53,817 bases of DNA from Saprospiraceae bacterium (GTDB lineage Bacteria; Bacteroidota; Bacteroidia; Chitinophagales; Saprospiraceae), in assembly GCA_007121335.1 (NCBI GenBank), contig SKLY01000096.1, forward strand, positions 1 through 53,817, written 5' to 3'. The stretch's first letter is position 1. Each line of letters opens with the position of its first letter. Positions 27,059 through 37,000 of the stretch are shown piece by piece. The position numbers were made by a program, and so were the translations under genes. The notes beneath the pieces were generated by a model that saw only the letters and a program-made list of their open reading frames with translations, was not told the DNA's origin and searched no databases.

Positions 27059-28129
27059 ATGATAGAAAAAACATTGAAGGAGATTAAGGATGTGTTGGAG
27101 TATCCGAGTGTGACTATTTTGATGAAAACACATCGCACGCATCCCGAGAACAAAAAGGATTCAACCCGTCTGAGGAATTTGTTGAGAGATGCAGAAAACA
27201 GGTTGTTGGGTGATTTTAACAAGCGCGAGATTGATGGACTGTTGAAAAACCTCAAAAAATACGAGGATGGATTTGACCACAACCTGAATTTGGACAGTCT
27301 TGTGTTATTTGTAAATTCCGATACTGCCAGGCATGTCCGACTACCGATTGAGGTTGAGGAACGGGTGATTATTGATAAGAACTTTGCCACCAGAGACCTG
27401 GTCAGGGCGCTGCATAAAGAAGAGCACTACTACATATTGCGACTCAGCCAAAACAGTGTGAACCTCTTTGAAGCCTACAGTGATCGTCCGGTTAGAGAGG
27501 TAAATGAGGGAGAATTCCCCATGGAAAATGAATTGTACAATACCGATACACTCAAGCGCTCAATGGCTACCAAAGAGGACAACATGAGCAGGGAGTATTT
27601 CAACAGAGTGGACAAGGCTTTTCAAAAGTTGTACAATGAAAGTCCACTGGGTGTTGTGTTGGTCGGAGTGGACCGGAATATCTCCTTCTTTAGAGAAGTA
27701 TTGGACAACAGTCAGATGGTGATAGGTTCCCTTATTAAGAACCTGGATCACAAAACCCCTTATCAGGTGGTTAAAGAAGTGTGGCCGGTCGCCCAGGAGG
27801 GAATCATAGAGAGGCGAAAAGAAGCTCTTGATAAGTTGGGAACTGCAATTGGACAAAACAAATTTTCCACTGATCTCAACGATATATGGAAGATGGTCAA
27901 TCAAGGTAGAGGCGATCTCCTACTGGTGGAAAACGATTACTTCCAGCCAGCTAAATTAGATGAGGACAATCGCTTAAAGCTTATGGAGGACCAGACAGAA
28001 CCCGGCGTGATAGATGACATTGTTGATGAAATTATAGAAAGACATCTCAGTAAGGGAGGTACTATTACCTTTATGGACAATGGTCAGTTGAAAGATCATC
28101 AGGGAATCGCCCTTGTATTGAGGTATTGA
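27059..28129 (+). CDS. Balon/baeRF-type ribosome hibernation factor
   Basis: A 356-residue cytoplasmic protein of the bacterial archaeo-eukaryotic release factor-like (baeRF) group, which includes Balon, a factor that occupies the ribosomal A site during cold shock or stationary phase. The pattern is visible in EYPSVTILMKTHRTHPENKKDSTRLRN (split here: EYPSVTILMKTHRTHPENKK then DSTRLRNLLRDAENRL), a central PLGVVLVGVDRNISFFREVL, and the C-terminal GGTITFMDNGQLKDHQGIAL ending in VLRY. The GGQ peptide-release motif of true release factors is absent, as expected for this group. Family assignment is from memory of these motifs, and ribosome binding is inferred. It is monocistronic with its own -7 box and terminator. 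Confidence 0.8.
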   Translation: MIEKTLKEIKDVLEYPSVTILMKTHRTHPENKKDSTRLRNLLRDAENRLLGDFNKREIDGLLKNLKKYEDGFDHNLNLDSLVLFVNSDTARHVRLPIEVEERVIIDKNFATRDLVRALHKEEHYYILRLSQNSVNLFEAYSDRPVREVNEGEFPMENELYNTDTLKRSMATKEDNMSREYFNRVDKAFQKLYNESPLGVVLVGVDRNISFFREVLDNSQMVIGSLIKNLDHKTPYQVVKEVWPVAQEGIIERRKEALDKLGTAIGQNKFSTDLNDIWKMVNQGRGDLLLVENDYFQPAKLDEDNRLKLMEDQTEPGVIDDIVDEIIERHLSKGGTITFMDNGQLKDHQGIALVLRY

Positions 28130-28172
28130 TCAACTGAGAATTTAATGGATCTTCCTCCTGAAGAGGAAAAAT

Positions 28173-28217
28173 AAAAAACCCGCTACCGCTAAATTGTTGG
28201 TAAGCGGGTTTTTTTAT
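28173..28217 (+). terminator. Rho-independent terminator of the hibernation-factor gene
   Basis: ACCCGCTACC pairs with GGTAAGCGGGT with one bulged base, flanked by A6 on the left and a run of eight T on the right. The loop is about 11 bases. It lies 44 bases after the stop codon. Confidence 0.85.
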
Positions 28218-28569
28218 TCCAGGTATCAGTTGTAAAAAAAGGAATGAATTCATTAAAAATTGCCGAATAATAGAGTCCTGGCGCCCAGGTATATTTCTTT
28301 TCACAGGACATCTTATCAAAGATTAACCTAATGTTAATTGTTTTAATCTCCCCGCGGCAATATAAAACACCCAATATCAGTATTTAAAGCATTAATAATA
28401 ATTTTAAGTTGAAAATTTTAATCCACACTGATGCATTTGAGGAGGATAAAATTTTATAGCTTTACGGAATTGTTAAGCAGCGGTTAAGTCCTGTTGAACG
28501 ATTAAAAAGTAGTTGCGAGGAAAAGTATAGAAATGTAAATCATTCAGTTAGTCAATAAAAACTTAGCTT
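28218..28569. other. Leader region upstream of the SusC operon
   Basis: About 350 AT-rich bases without a gene. Two small inverted repeats are visible: AATGAATTCATT (28243-28254) and CCTGG-CGC-CCAGG (28277-28289). A weak promoter-like pair is TTTG (28436-28439) and TAGCTTTA (28457-28464), 17 bases apart. Any operator or leader-RNA role is unproven. Confidence 0.4.
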
Positions 28570-31521
28570 ATGAAACAACTTTTATTAATTGCGTTATCAG
28601 CTCTTTTCTGTATGGGCTCGTTGCTGTCGCAGCAAACTGTAACAGGTACAGTTACTGATACAGACGGTGAGCCACTGATTGGGGCTTCAGTTAGTGTGCA
28701 AGGCACTACTGTTGGTACAATAACCGACCTGGACGGGAACTTTTCAATCGATGTCCCCGAACCGGAGTCTGTTATTGTTATTTCTTACACCGGTTATGAG
28801 TCTCAACGGGTTGAATTAGAACCTGGTCAAACTGAACTAAGGATTGAATTGGGCGCTGATGTCCGATTAATTGACGAGGTTTTGGTCACAGGTTATCAGC
28901 AGCAAGACAGGGAGCGGATTACCGGCGCCATCTCCACGGTTGAAAGTGCCCGGATTGAGCAAGTGCCGATTGCATCATTTGACCAGATACTTCAAGGAAG
29001 GTCTGCTGGTCTTATGATCCTTGGAGCAAGTGGACAGCCCGGTAGTACTGCATCGCAGGTTTTGATACGAGGAACTGCAAGTAGTGCTAGTAACCAACCA
29101 TTGTACATTGTGGATGGGATTGCTGTAGGTTCTGATGTGTTCAATAGTTTGAATCCCAATGATATTGAAAGTGTCACTGTATTAAAGGATGCATCATCAG
29201 CAGCTATCTACGGTGCCTCAGGTGGGAATGGTGTTATCATTGTGACAACAAAATCACATGAGAGGGGTCAGCCAACACAGTTTACCTACAGAGGTTCGGT
29301 TGGTGTAAATACCAACACCACCGGCAATTTTGAAATGATGAATGCCCGGGAAAAGCTGGATTTTGAAGAGCGTGTGATGCGAGGTCCGGGTTGGGTGTTT
29401 TCCCCAAACAATCCCAACTATGAAGGCGATGGTTCTATCAGGGACAGTTTGGCTAACATCAATACCAATTGGAGGGATGAGGTTTTGCAAACAGGTGTTT
29501 TCACTTCCCATGAATTGAGTATTTCAGGTGCTACTGAACAATCTGATTTTTTTGTGTCCGGTCGCTATTACTATGAGGAAGGACAGGTAGTGGGTTCAGA
29601 TTTTGAGAGGGGAACAGTGAGATTTAATTTCAATCACAGGGCCAATGATTGGCTTCGAATGGGTATTCGCTCTAATTTAGCTGTTTCGGAATCTAATTTT
29701 ATCACTTCGGAAGGTGCAGTTAATCTTAACAATCCGGTGGCTTTGGCCTACCTGTCGAATCCATATGATCAAGTATTTTTGGATGATGGTTCTTATCAGG
29801 TTGGTGCAGCGGGTAGAAACTTCATCGAGGATACGGACTTAAACGAAAATATCATTCGGAGAACTTCGGCGGTAATCAGCAGTTATTTTGAGGCAGATAT
29901 CTTGCCCAGACTTACTGCCAGAACCAACTGGGGTGTTCGATATCAAATCAATGAAACACAGCGATATATAAACCCTGAATCACTTTTATCAGCAACTGTT
30001 CAGGGGTCGCAGGGTTCACTTAACAGGGGACATGCCAAGGGTTTAAATCTCACCGGCACAACCACTTTGGCTTACAGTAGATTACTGGATGTTCATGAGT
30101 TCCGCCTTATGGGTGGACATGAGTACAGTTCTATATCCAGCAGGAGTTTCAATTTCACCGGATTTGGATTGACTTCCGGGCTCCGAACTCCGGCAGGTGT
30201 TACTCCGGGTACCGGAGACAACGGTTTCATACCAACTGTAGGTGGTGCGTTTACTGAGCGTGCAATTACCTCATATTTTGGTGAGGTGAATTACACTTAT
30301 GATTCTCGTTATAATGTTTCTGCTTCATTGAGAAGAGATGGTTCTTCTGTATTTGGTGTAGATAGCAGATATGGAAACTTTTTCAGCGCAGGTGTTAGTT
30401 GGAATGTTTCCAGAGAGGCATTCTTTAATGTAGGTTGGTTGGATGAGTTGAAACTTGCATTGAGTTACGGTGAGCTGGGTTCAGAACAGCCGCTTGGCAA
30501 CTATCAGGCCTTAACCTTGTATAATCCAGGCAGCTATGGCGATGCTACTGCGCTCATACCTTCCACACCGGGTAATCCGGATTTGAGATGGGAAGCAGTG
30601 AAGGGTTTCAACTTCAATGTTGAGTTTGCTGCTCTTTCCAATAGATTGTTTGGAGAGATCAGTTTGTACAGCAATGAGTCTCAAGATATTCTATTGGACC
30701 AGCGTATTCCACTAACCACGGGATGGCGAGATTCTCCGATTAATGCAGGAGATTTACGCAATAGAGGAATTGAGGTAGAGCTTGAGGGAGTTGTTATGCG
30801 CACACCTGATTTTGTCTGGTCTGTAGGTGTTAACTACGCTTACAACGACAATGAAATTATTAGTCTGGGTCAGGTTTCCGAGTTTGAGGTGGGAACCAGT
30901 ATATGGAGAGAAGGTCTCCCCATTGGTACTCATTTCGAGGTGGAGTGGGCCGGAGTAGATCCCGCGACAGGAAACGCCCTCTATTACGACTTGAATGGCA
31001 ATATTACCAATGTTTATTCAAGTGCGAACAGAGTTGCACACGGTACTTACATACCACCCCACAACGGAAGTGTCTTTACGGATATAAGTTACCGCAATTT
31101 CACTTTCTCTGCTTTGGGTGTGTTTGCAGCCGGACATGAGATATTTAACAATCAGACCTTTTTCATAACCAATCCGACATTCACCCAATTCAACCAGAGT
31201 AAGGATATGTTGAATGCCTGGAGTCAGCCCGGTGATGTCACCAATATCCAAAGGTTGGACAGTCCCAGAAACTTCTCCTCAAAGGATATAGAAAAAGCTG
31301 ATTTCTTCAGATTGAGAAATGTGACCATTGGCTATAACTTTGATGTGGACAATCTTGGAATTGGAAATACCTTCCGCAGTTTGAGAGTTTATGCAATGGG
31401 TCAAAACCTGTTTACTGTTACTAATTTCACCGGATTTGATCCTGAGATTAATAATAATATTGCTCAGTTTGAATACCCGCCACAGAGGACGTTTACTTTT
31501 GGAATTGACATAGGATTTTAA
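28570..31521 (+). CDS. SusC/RagA-family TonB-linked outer-membrane protein
   Basis: A 983-residue TonB-dependent transporter that, with its SusD partner, imports glycans, peptides or other nutrients across the outer membrane. Order of parts: signal peptide (about 1-20), carboxypeptidase-like regulatory domain (about 22-100, with VTGTVTDTDGEPLIGASV), a TonB-box-like DEVLVTGYQ near 102-110, plug domain with PLYIVDGIAVGSD and SVTVLKDASSAAIYGASGGN, then the 22-stranded barrel ending TFTFGIDIGF. SusD follows after 15 bases. The cargo cannot be told from sequence; no sugar-cutting enzyme or regulator lies beside it. Confidence 0.96.
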   Translation: MKQLLLIALSALFCMGSLLSQQTVTGTVTDTDGEPLIGASVSVQGTTVGTITDLDGNFSIDVPEPESVIVISYTGYESQRVELEPGQTELRIELGADVRLIDEVLVTGYQQQDRERITGAISTVESARIEQVPIASFDQILQGRSAGLMILGASGQPGSTASQVLIRGTASSASNQPLYIVDGIAVGSDVFNSLNPNDIESVTVLKDASSAAIYGASGGNGVIIVTTKSHERGQPTQFTYRGSVGVNTNTTGNFEMMNAREKLDFEERVMRGPGWVFSPNNPNYEGDGSIRDSLANINTNWRDEVLQTGVFTSHELSISGATEQSDFFVSGRYYYEEGQVVGSDFERGTVRFNFNHRANDWLRMGIRSNLAVSESNFITSEGAVNLNNPVALAYLSNPYDQVFLDDGSYQVGAAGRNFIEDTDLNENIIRRTSAVISSYFEADILPRLTARTNWGVRYQINETQRYINPESLLSATVQGSQGSLNRGHAKGLNLTGTTTLAYSRLLDVHEFRLMGGHEYSSISSRSFNFTGFGLTSGLRTPAGVTPGTGDNGFIPTVGGAFTERAITSYFGEVNYTYDSRYNVSASLRRDGSSVFGVDSRYGNFFSAGVSWNVSREAFFNVGWLDELKLALSYGELGSEQPLGNYQALTLYNPGSYGDATALIPSTPGNPDLRWEAVKGFNFNVEFAALSNRLFGEISLYSNESQDILLDQRIPLTTGWRDSPINAGDLRNRGIEVELEGVVMRTPDFVWSVGVNYAYNDNEIISLGQVSEFEVGTSIWREGLPIGTHFEVEWAGVDPATGNALYYDLNGNITNVYSSANRVAHGTYIPPHNGSVFTDISYRNFTFSALGVFAAGHEIFNNQTFFITNPTFTQFNQSKDMLNAWSQPGDVTNIQRLDSPRNFSSKDIEKADFFRLRNVTIGYNFDVDNLGIGNTFRSLRVYAMGQNLFTVTNFTGFDPEINNNIAQFEYPPQRTFTFGIDIGF

Positions 31522-31536
31522 CCATAAAAATAATAC

Positions 31537-32922
31537 ATGATGAATAAATATATAACATTACTAATTCTATCATTCGCAGTCCTGTTTTACAGCTGTGATA
31601 GTGAACTCGAATTAGAGCCAAATGACTCCGTTTCATTGGAGTTTGACAAACTGGAAGATTTCGAGTTGACCTTAAATGGAGTCTATTCCAGCTTTACTGC
31701 AGCAAGTTACTACGGTGAATTGAAACTTGCGATGGAAGCCTGGGCCGGGGACGATTTGAAAATATCTCCTCAGAACAATGGTCAGGGAGCTTTCATTCAC
31801 CATTGGAATTACACTTCAGGAGATCAGAATACTGAAGCCATTTGGGGAAGGATTTATACAACGATTTTTAGAGCAAACCTGATAATTAATAATTATGAGG
31901 GATTGACTCCCGAGGATGACATGGAGGCTCAAAGATTGAATGAGATTGTTTCCCAGGCCTATGGTTTGAGAGCATTGGCTCATTTTCATGCATATATGTT
32001 CTTCGGTGAAAGGTACAATGATGGCTCGGAATTGGCTGTTCCTTTTGTAACCGAGATCGGTATTGAGCAGAATCCTCCCCGGGTTACCACCAATGAACTT
32101 TTTGGACAGTTAAAATCCGATCTCAACCAGGCTATCGAATTGGCAAATCCCAATTTCCAGGTAAAAACTTTTGGACCTGCGGCCATGTACACTGTGCTGG
32201 CTCATATTGCCCTGTTTGAAAGAGATTGGAATGGTGTGGTAACCCATGTCAACAATGCATTAGACGCCGGTGCTCCGGGTCTTGCCGATGCGTCAACTTA
32301 CCTCAGTATGTGGAATGTTCAGGATATTGATGGTGGAGAGAACATCTTCAAGATCAACTTTGAGCCCACTAATGCCCGAATTGGTAATATCTTTTACATT
32401 CCCAGTTTGGATGTAGGTTACTATTGGGTGACTGATGATTTGTTGCAACTTTACGATCAGGATAACGATGTAAGGTTTGAAGCATTTTTTGATCTGTCAG
32501 ACTTCCCGAGGGTAATCAAGTACGTTGGTAGTCCCCCAGCTAATCCCAATGTTGCAGACGCTAAAGTATATAGAACTTCAGAGTTGTATCTGATGCGTGC
32601 TGAGGCAAATTATGAATTGGGTAATGATGGTGATGCCCTTGCGGATTTGGATGCGGTGAGAAGTGCTCGTATAGAGGGCTTTTCTTCACCCGGTGAAACT
32701 GGCGGTGACTTGTTCGATGCTATTGTGACCGAACGCCGTAAAGAATTGGCCTTCGAAAGTAGAAGGTTTTTTGACATGAGACGTTGGAACATGCCAATTG
32801 ACAGAATTGACTGTACTGCCAACAGCTGTTTCCTTGAGAATGACAATCATCGATTTGTCTTCCCAATACCTGAAGCAGAGGTGTTTGCCAATGATGAAAT
32901 GGTTCAGAATCCCGGTTATTAA
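31537..32922 (+). CDS. RagB/SusD-family nutrient-binding outer-membrane lipoprotein
   Basis: A 461-residue surface lipoprotein that caps the SusC barrel and captures the nutrient. The lipobox FYSC puts the acylated Cys at residue 20. Family landmarks: the N-terminal TPR-like region with FELTLNGVYSSFTAASYYG, YGLRALAHFHAYMFFGERYND (about 147-167), LYLMRAEANYELGNDGDALADLDAVR near 348-373, and ERRKELAFESRRFFDMRRW near the C-terminus. Length is typical of the smaller SusD proteins. It is the second gene of the operon. Confidence 0.95.
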   Translation: MMNKYITLLILSFAVLFYSCDSELELEPNDSVSLEFDKLEDFELTLNGVYSSFTAASYYGELKLAMEAWAGDDLKISPQNNGQGAFIHHWNYTSGDQNTEAIWGRIYTTIFRANLIINNYEGLTPEDDMEAQRLNEIVSQAYGLRALAHFHAYMFFGERYNDGSELAVPFVTEIGIEQNPPRVTTNELFGQLKSDLNQAIELANPNFQVKTFGPAAMYTVLAHIALFERDWNGVVTHVNNALDAGAPGLADASTYLSMWNVQDIDGGENIFKINFEPTNARIGNIFYIPSLDVGYYWVTDDLLQLYDQDNDVRFEAFFDLSDFPRVIKYVGSPPANPNVADAKVYRTSELYLMRAEANYELGNDGDALADLDAVRSARIEGFSSPGETGGDLFDAIVTERRKELAFESRRFFDMRRWNMPIDRIDCTANSCFLENDNHRFVFPIPEAEVFANDEMVQNPGY

Positions 32923-32941
32923 ACTCTAAAAAAATAATAAT

Positions 32942-33763
32942 ATGACATTTAATAAAATATTAGTCCCTATACTTGTTGTAGTTATGGCACTTACCTTCTC
33001 ATCCTGTGGAGACGAGCCGGACAATAAGTTGGATAGCGATGATTTTGCCTATTTTGCAACTGAAAGTACTCTTGTTACGAAAGGATCAACTGCTCCCATA
33101 GTAGTCAATGTGATTTTCTCTTCAACCAGAGGACAAGATGTAAGTGCAAGTGCCGAGTTTGAATTGCTTCTTGACAATGCTACGGAAGGTGTAGATTTCG
33201 AAATAGGCAATGAAAGCAATCAGCTTCAATTTGATTCGACCAATGGTTTTAGACAAAGCATTACCATTATACCATTGGAAGATGCAATTGACACTCCCGA
33301 TGAGAGTACAATTGAAATTCAATTGACAAATTTGTCAAGTGGAACAGCCGGTTTCCCGGGCCCCGATCAACGCAATTCTCGACATGTAATAAACATGGTT
33401 GAAATAGATTGTGATTGGGAAATCAGCGGAACCTATTCTGTGACTACCGTTCAAACCAATCCTGCGGGTTGTGATGGTGTAACCAACATGGTCGAGGTGA
33501 GTATTGTTGGAGAAGGGCTTTTCCAAATTACTGACATAACCGGAGGAATGTATGCGAATTGCTACGGCCAGGCTGATAACCCGGGAATTATAACGGGAGA
33601 ATGTAACGGCCCCGGCCTGGTTATAGATAACCAACCGGATGTAGTTTATGGCGATGACGTTTTCAACGGTTCCGGTCAAATTAATCCCGATGGAACATTT
33701 GAAATAGAATGGAGCAACGGATTTGGTGATAGTGGCTACAGCATTTTTGTGCCAGAAGACTAA
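32942..33763 (+). CDS. SusCD-associated surface lipoprotein, unknown ligand
   Basis: A 273-residue lipoprotein (signal ending FSSC, Cys22) directly after susD, 19 bases apart, and before a terminator. The N-terminal half (residues about 35-150) has a Calx-beta-like look: SAEFELLLDNATEGVDFEI, QSITIIPLEDAIDTPDESTI, EIQLTNLSSG. The C-terminal half (about 158-273) contains four Cys (EIDCDWEISGTYSV, PAGCDGV, YANCYGQ, TGECNGPG) and resembles the C-terminal module of many SusD-linked lipoproteins in this phylum. It probably helps bind the SusCD cargo at the cell surface, an inference from position. Confidence 0.8.
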   Translation: MTFNKILVPILVVVMALTFSSCGDEPDNKLDSDDFAYFATESTLVTKGSTAPIVVNVIFSSTRGQDVSASAEFELLLDNATEGVDFEIGNESNQLQFDSTNGFRQSITIIPLEDAIDTPDESTIEIQLTNLSSGTAGFPGPDQRNSRHVINMVEIDCDWEISGTYSVTTVQTNPAGCDGVTNMVEVSIVGEGLFQITDITGGMYANCYGQADNPGIITGECNGPGLVIDNQPDVVYGDDVFNGSGQINPDGTFEIEWSNGFGDSGYSIFVPED

Positions 33764-33813
33764 GAAAGTTGTTTCATTTGTAGCTGAAATATTATAGTAC
33801 TCGTTACTATGAA

Positions 33814-33854
33814 CAAAAAAGGGTTGATGCCATGCTGGTATCGACCCTTTTTTG
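33814..33854 (+). terminator. Rho-independent terminator of the SusCD operon
   Basis: CAAAAAAGGGTTGAT pairs with ATCGACCCTTTTTTG with one G-T pair, ending in six T. It lies 50 bases after the third gene's stop and separates the SusCD operon from the large T9SS protein. Confidence 0.85.
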
Positions 33855-33995
33855 ATTGTTAATGATTATTGCCTGAATGGATTAATCGCCAAAATTTATC
33901 AGTTTTTGAGTCCTTCTTGCCACATTTTGCCAGTTCGCCGGGTTGTATGATAACGGTTCCCTGCTTGCTTGCAGAATTGGCAATTTTCTGACCAA

Positions 33996-34026
33996 TTGGA
34001 TAAGTGGTTTATTTTTGCTAAATTTG
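33996..34026 (+). promoter_or_regulatory. Bacteroidota promoter of the type B T9SS protein
   Basis: TTG (33996-33998) and TAAATTTG (34019-34026) are 20 bases apart, an excellent fit to the Bacteroidota consensus. Transcription would start near 34033, about 22 bases before the first ATG at 34055. With the upstream terminator it shows the gene is a separate unit. Confidence 0.7.
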
Positions 34027-34054
34027 GGAAACAATAGTCAATAATTGTTAATAT

Positions 34055-37000
34055 GTGATGTCTGGCGATGGTCATTTCAAGTTTTTACTTAAATCAATGC
34101 AAGTAATTGCTTTGGCATGCACCGTAATGATATTCACACCCCTTATCACCTTTTCTCAAGTTATTTTTGTGGATCATTCTGCTGACGGCTCCAATGACGG
34201 TACTTCCTGGGAAGATGCATATTTGGACCTGCAAGATGCCTTCCAGGTTGCAGTATTTGGTGATGAAATTTGGGTGGCCGGGGGTACTTATTACCCCACC
34301 TCTAATGAAGGAGATCGTTCAGCCAGATTTGTGTTGCCTGATGGAGTAGCATTGCTGGGAGGTTTTGGAGGCTTTGAAGTAAATTCATCTGAGCGTAACA
34401 TTGGCTTATTTAGAACCACGCTAAGCGGCGATATTAACAGGACGGCCTCGCTTTACGGGAATTCTCATACCATACTCGATATATCCCATACCAGCAATGA
34501 ATCATTGGTGGATGGGTTTACAATTTTTGGTGGAAATGCGGAAATAATTGCCGCCGATGGTTATCCCAGAAACAATTCAGGAGGTGGAATTTATAACAAT
34601 GGAGGAAGTGCAACCATCGCAAATTGCGTAATATCCGGTAATTCAGCCAATCAGGGGGCCGGTATGACAAATGTAAACGCGGCCAATGTTTACATGGTCA
34701 ACACTGTGTTTAGGGACAATAAAGTAATCGTTCCCGGTGGCGGTGGGGGATTGTTGAATGCCGATGGGTCACGTCTTGAAATTGTTAACTGTACTTTTGA
34801 TGGGAATTCCTCTCAAACCACGGGAGGTGCTATTCTCAACCTGAACAATTCCGTCCTGTATATTCAACAATCTGATTTTCTTAACAACCAGGCTATCAAC
34901 GGTGCTGCTATTTATTGTTTTCTAAACTCCCGGATAGAAATATCAAGGTCTGTTTTTCAGGGCAATCGTGCTATTGCTTTCGGAGGTGTAATAGCTTCTG
35001 TTTTACATAATCAAATACACATCGACAATTCTGTCATTACCGGAAACATAGCAAAAAATGGTGGGACATTCTACGGGGAAAAAAGTCATTTTGACCTGTA
35101 CAACATTACAGCAATTGGAAATGCTGCTCATGCAAAAGGGGGCCTTCTTTTTGACCAATTAAACTCTACCTTCAATTTTTATAACAGCATCCTTTGGGAA
35201 AACAAATTGGGTGACACCGAATCTTCACCATTGGAATTTTTCTACAGTGCCGGGGATAACAGCACTCTTGGATTTTATCACTCCATTGTTCACGGTTCCG
35301 GAGGTAGTGATGATTGGAATGTCGAAGGAGCTATTGATGGGGGTGGCAATCGCGATTTCGATCCCAAACTGGTCGCAAGCTTAAATGCTATTCACGCGCC
35401 TTCTACTTATGGGGATTATCGACTCACGGAATGCTCTCCTGCTGTTAATTTTGGCAGAAATTACTACACAGATGGAATTTCTTCAGTGGACATTGAAGGC
35501 AATTATCGGATTATTGATGGGATTGTCGATATGGGTGCGTATGAGTTTGATGATGAAATTCCACCTCCTGAGATTTCCTGCAAAGAAATTGCCATTCAAT
35601 TGGAGACCAATGGAAATATATCTCTCCCTGTCAATGATCTTTTTGTGGTTATTGATTCCTGTGGTCCGGTAGAAGGACAGATATTCGGTATGGATTCTCT
35701 TGTGCTTGATTGTTCCAGTATCGGCATTAATTATTTTACCGTCTATGCATTGGACCTCTTCTCGGAAAAAGTTGATTCCTGCGAACTCAAGCTGGAAGTG
35801 TTGGAACCCACCTATCGCTTTACCATCAATGGAATAGAAGTACATCCCGGAGATGAGCTCACTTTTTGCCCCGGAATACCCTTGAAACTGGCATTGCATA
35901 AATCTTTTTCCAAATCGGTACCAATAATATCCGATTTCAGACTCGGCATGGAAACTGTGCACAAGGATATTCTATTGGATTATGAAGATGACTACTTTGA
36001 GTTTTTAAAAGAGGAGGAAGGAGTTTATCCACTTACTTTTCTCTCAATTGAGGATGAAAATGATTGTGTGTTGGGGGAAGATCGTGCTTCGCAATACTTT
36101 TTCTTCATCAATATCGAATTCTCTGCGGATACCACTTTGCTAACAAACAAGCTTTGCAGAGGAGATTTTTTCAGAGGTAGAATGATCAGCAGTGATACGG
36201 TATTCTACAGCACATACTCCAATCTAAGGGGCTGCGACAGTATTGTTATTGACAATATTGAGGTGTTTGATTCACCGGAACTCACCTTAGAGGCTGACAG
36301 TGTAATTTGCAGTGGATCATATGCTCAAATTACCGCCCCGGAAGGCTTTATTTCTTACGAATGGGACAAAAACTCTGAGGATGTCAGGCAAATTCAGGTT
36401 TACACTGGTGGATTTTACAGCATCACCGCCCGGGACGAGTTCGGCTGTCAATTTGAGGAGGAGATTTATATTATGGAGCCAACACCCATTGATGCTGAAA
36501 TTAGGGTACAGCCTACTACATGCCCCAGTTCTGAGGATGGAGTTATTCAACTGAAATGGATTTCCCTGGACGAGGGAGATTTTGCATTCTCTATCAATGA
36601 TGAGATGATTCCGCCCCCTTATATTTTCAGCGGTTCGACAGGCTTATTTTTTCTCGGTATTGAGGATCAATTCGGCTGCCGGTATGAAGAGTGGATTGAT
36701 ATTGACTACCAGGTCGATCCCTTTGTGGAAATAATGGGTCCTGCCGAAATTGAATTTGGCGATTCCCTGATTTTGTGGGCGAATACCAACCTTCCACAGC
36801 CCGACTTTGCTGAATGGCTCTTGAATGGACAGCCCGCAGGAAATGGCTTGACGCTTGGTGTTCTGCCCGATGATGACCTCGTTGTTGAGATTGAGGTAAT
36901 TGGACCCTCAGCCTGTCGCGCTACTGCCCTGTTGAATGTTGAAGTGTACGAACCGGCTCAGGTTTTTATTCCCAATGCCTTTTCACCCAATCGAGATGGA

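Noticed and set aside
28243-28289. Palindrome AATGAATTCATT and CCTGG-CGC-CCAGG as operator sites
   Set aside because: Short AT-rich and GC-rich palindromes occur by chance, and no regulator gene is close. They are recorded in the leader-region entry only.
35385-35672. 95-residue hydrophobic plus-strand frame inside the beta-helix protein
   Set aside because: Overlaps the large protein in another frame; rich in Leu by chance, with no separate promoter.
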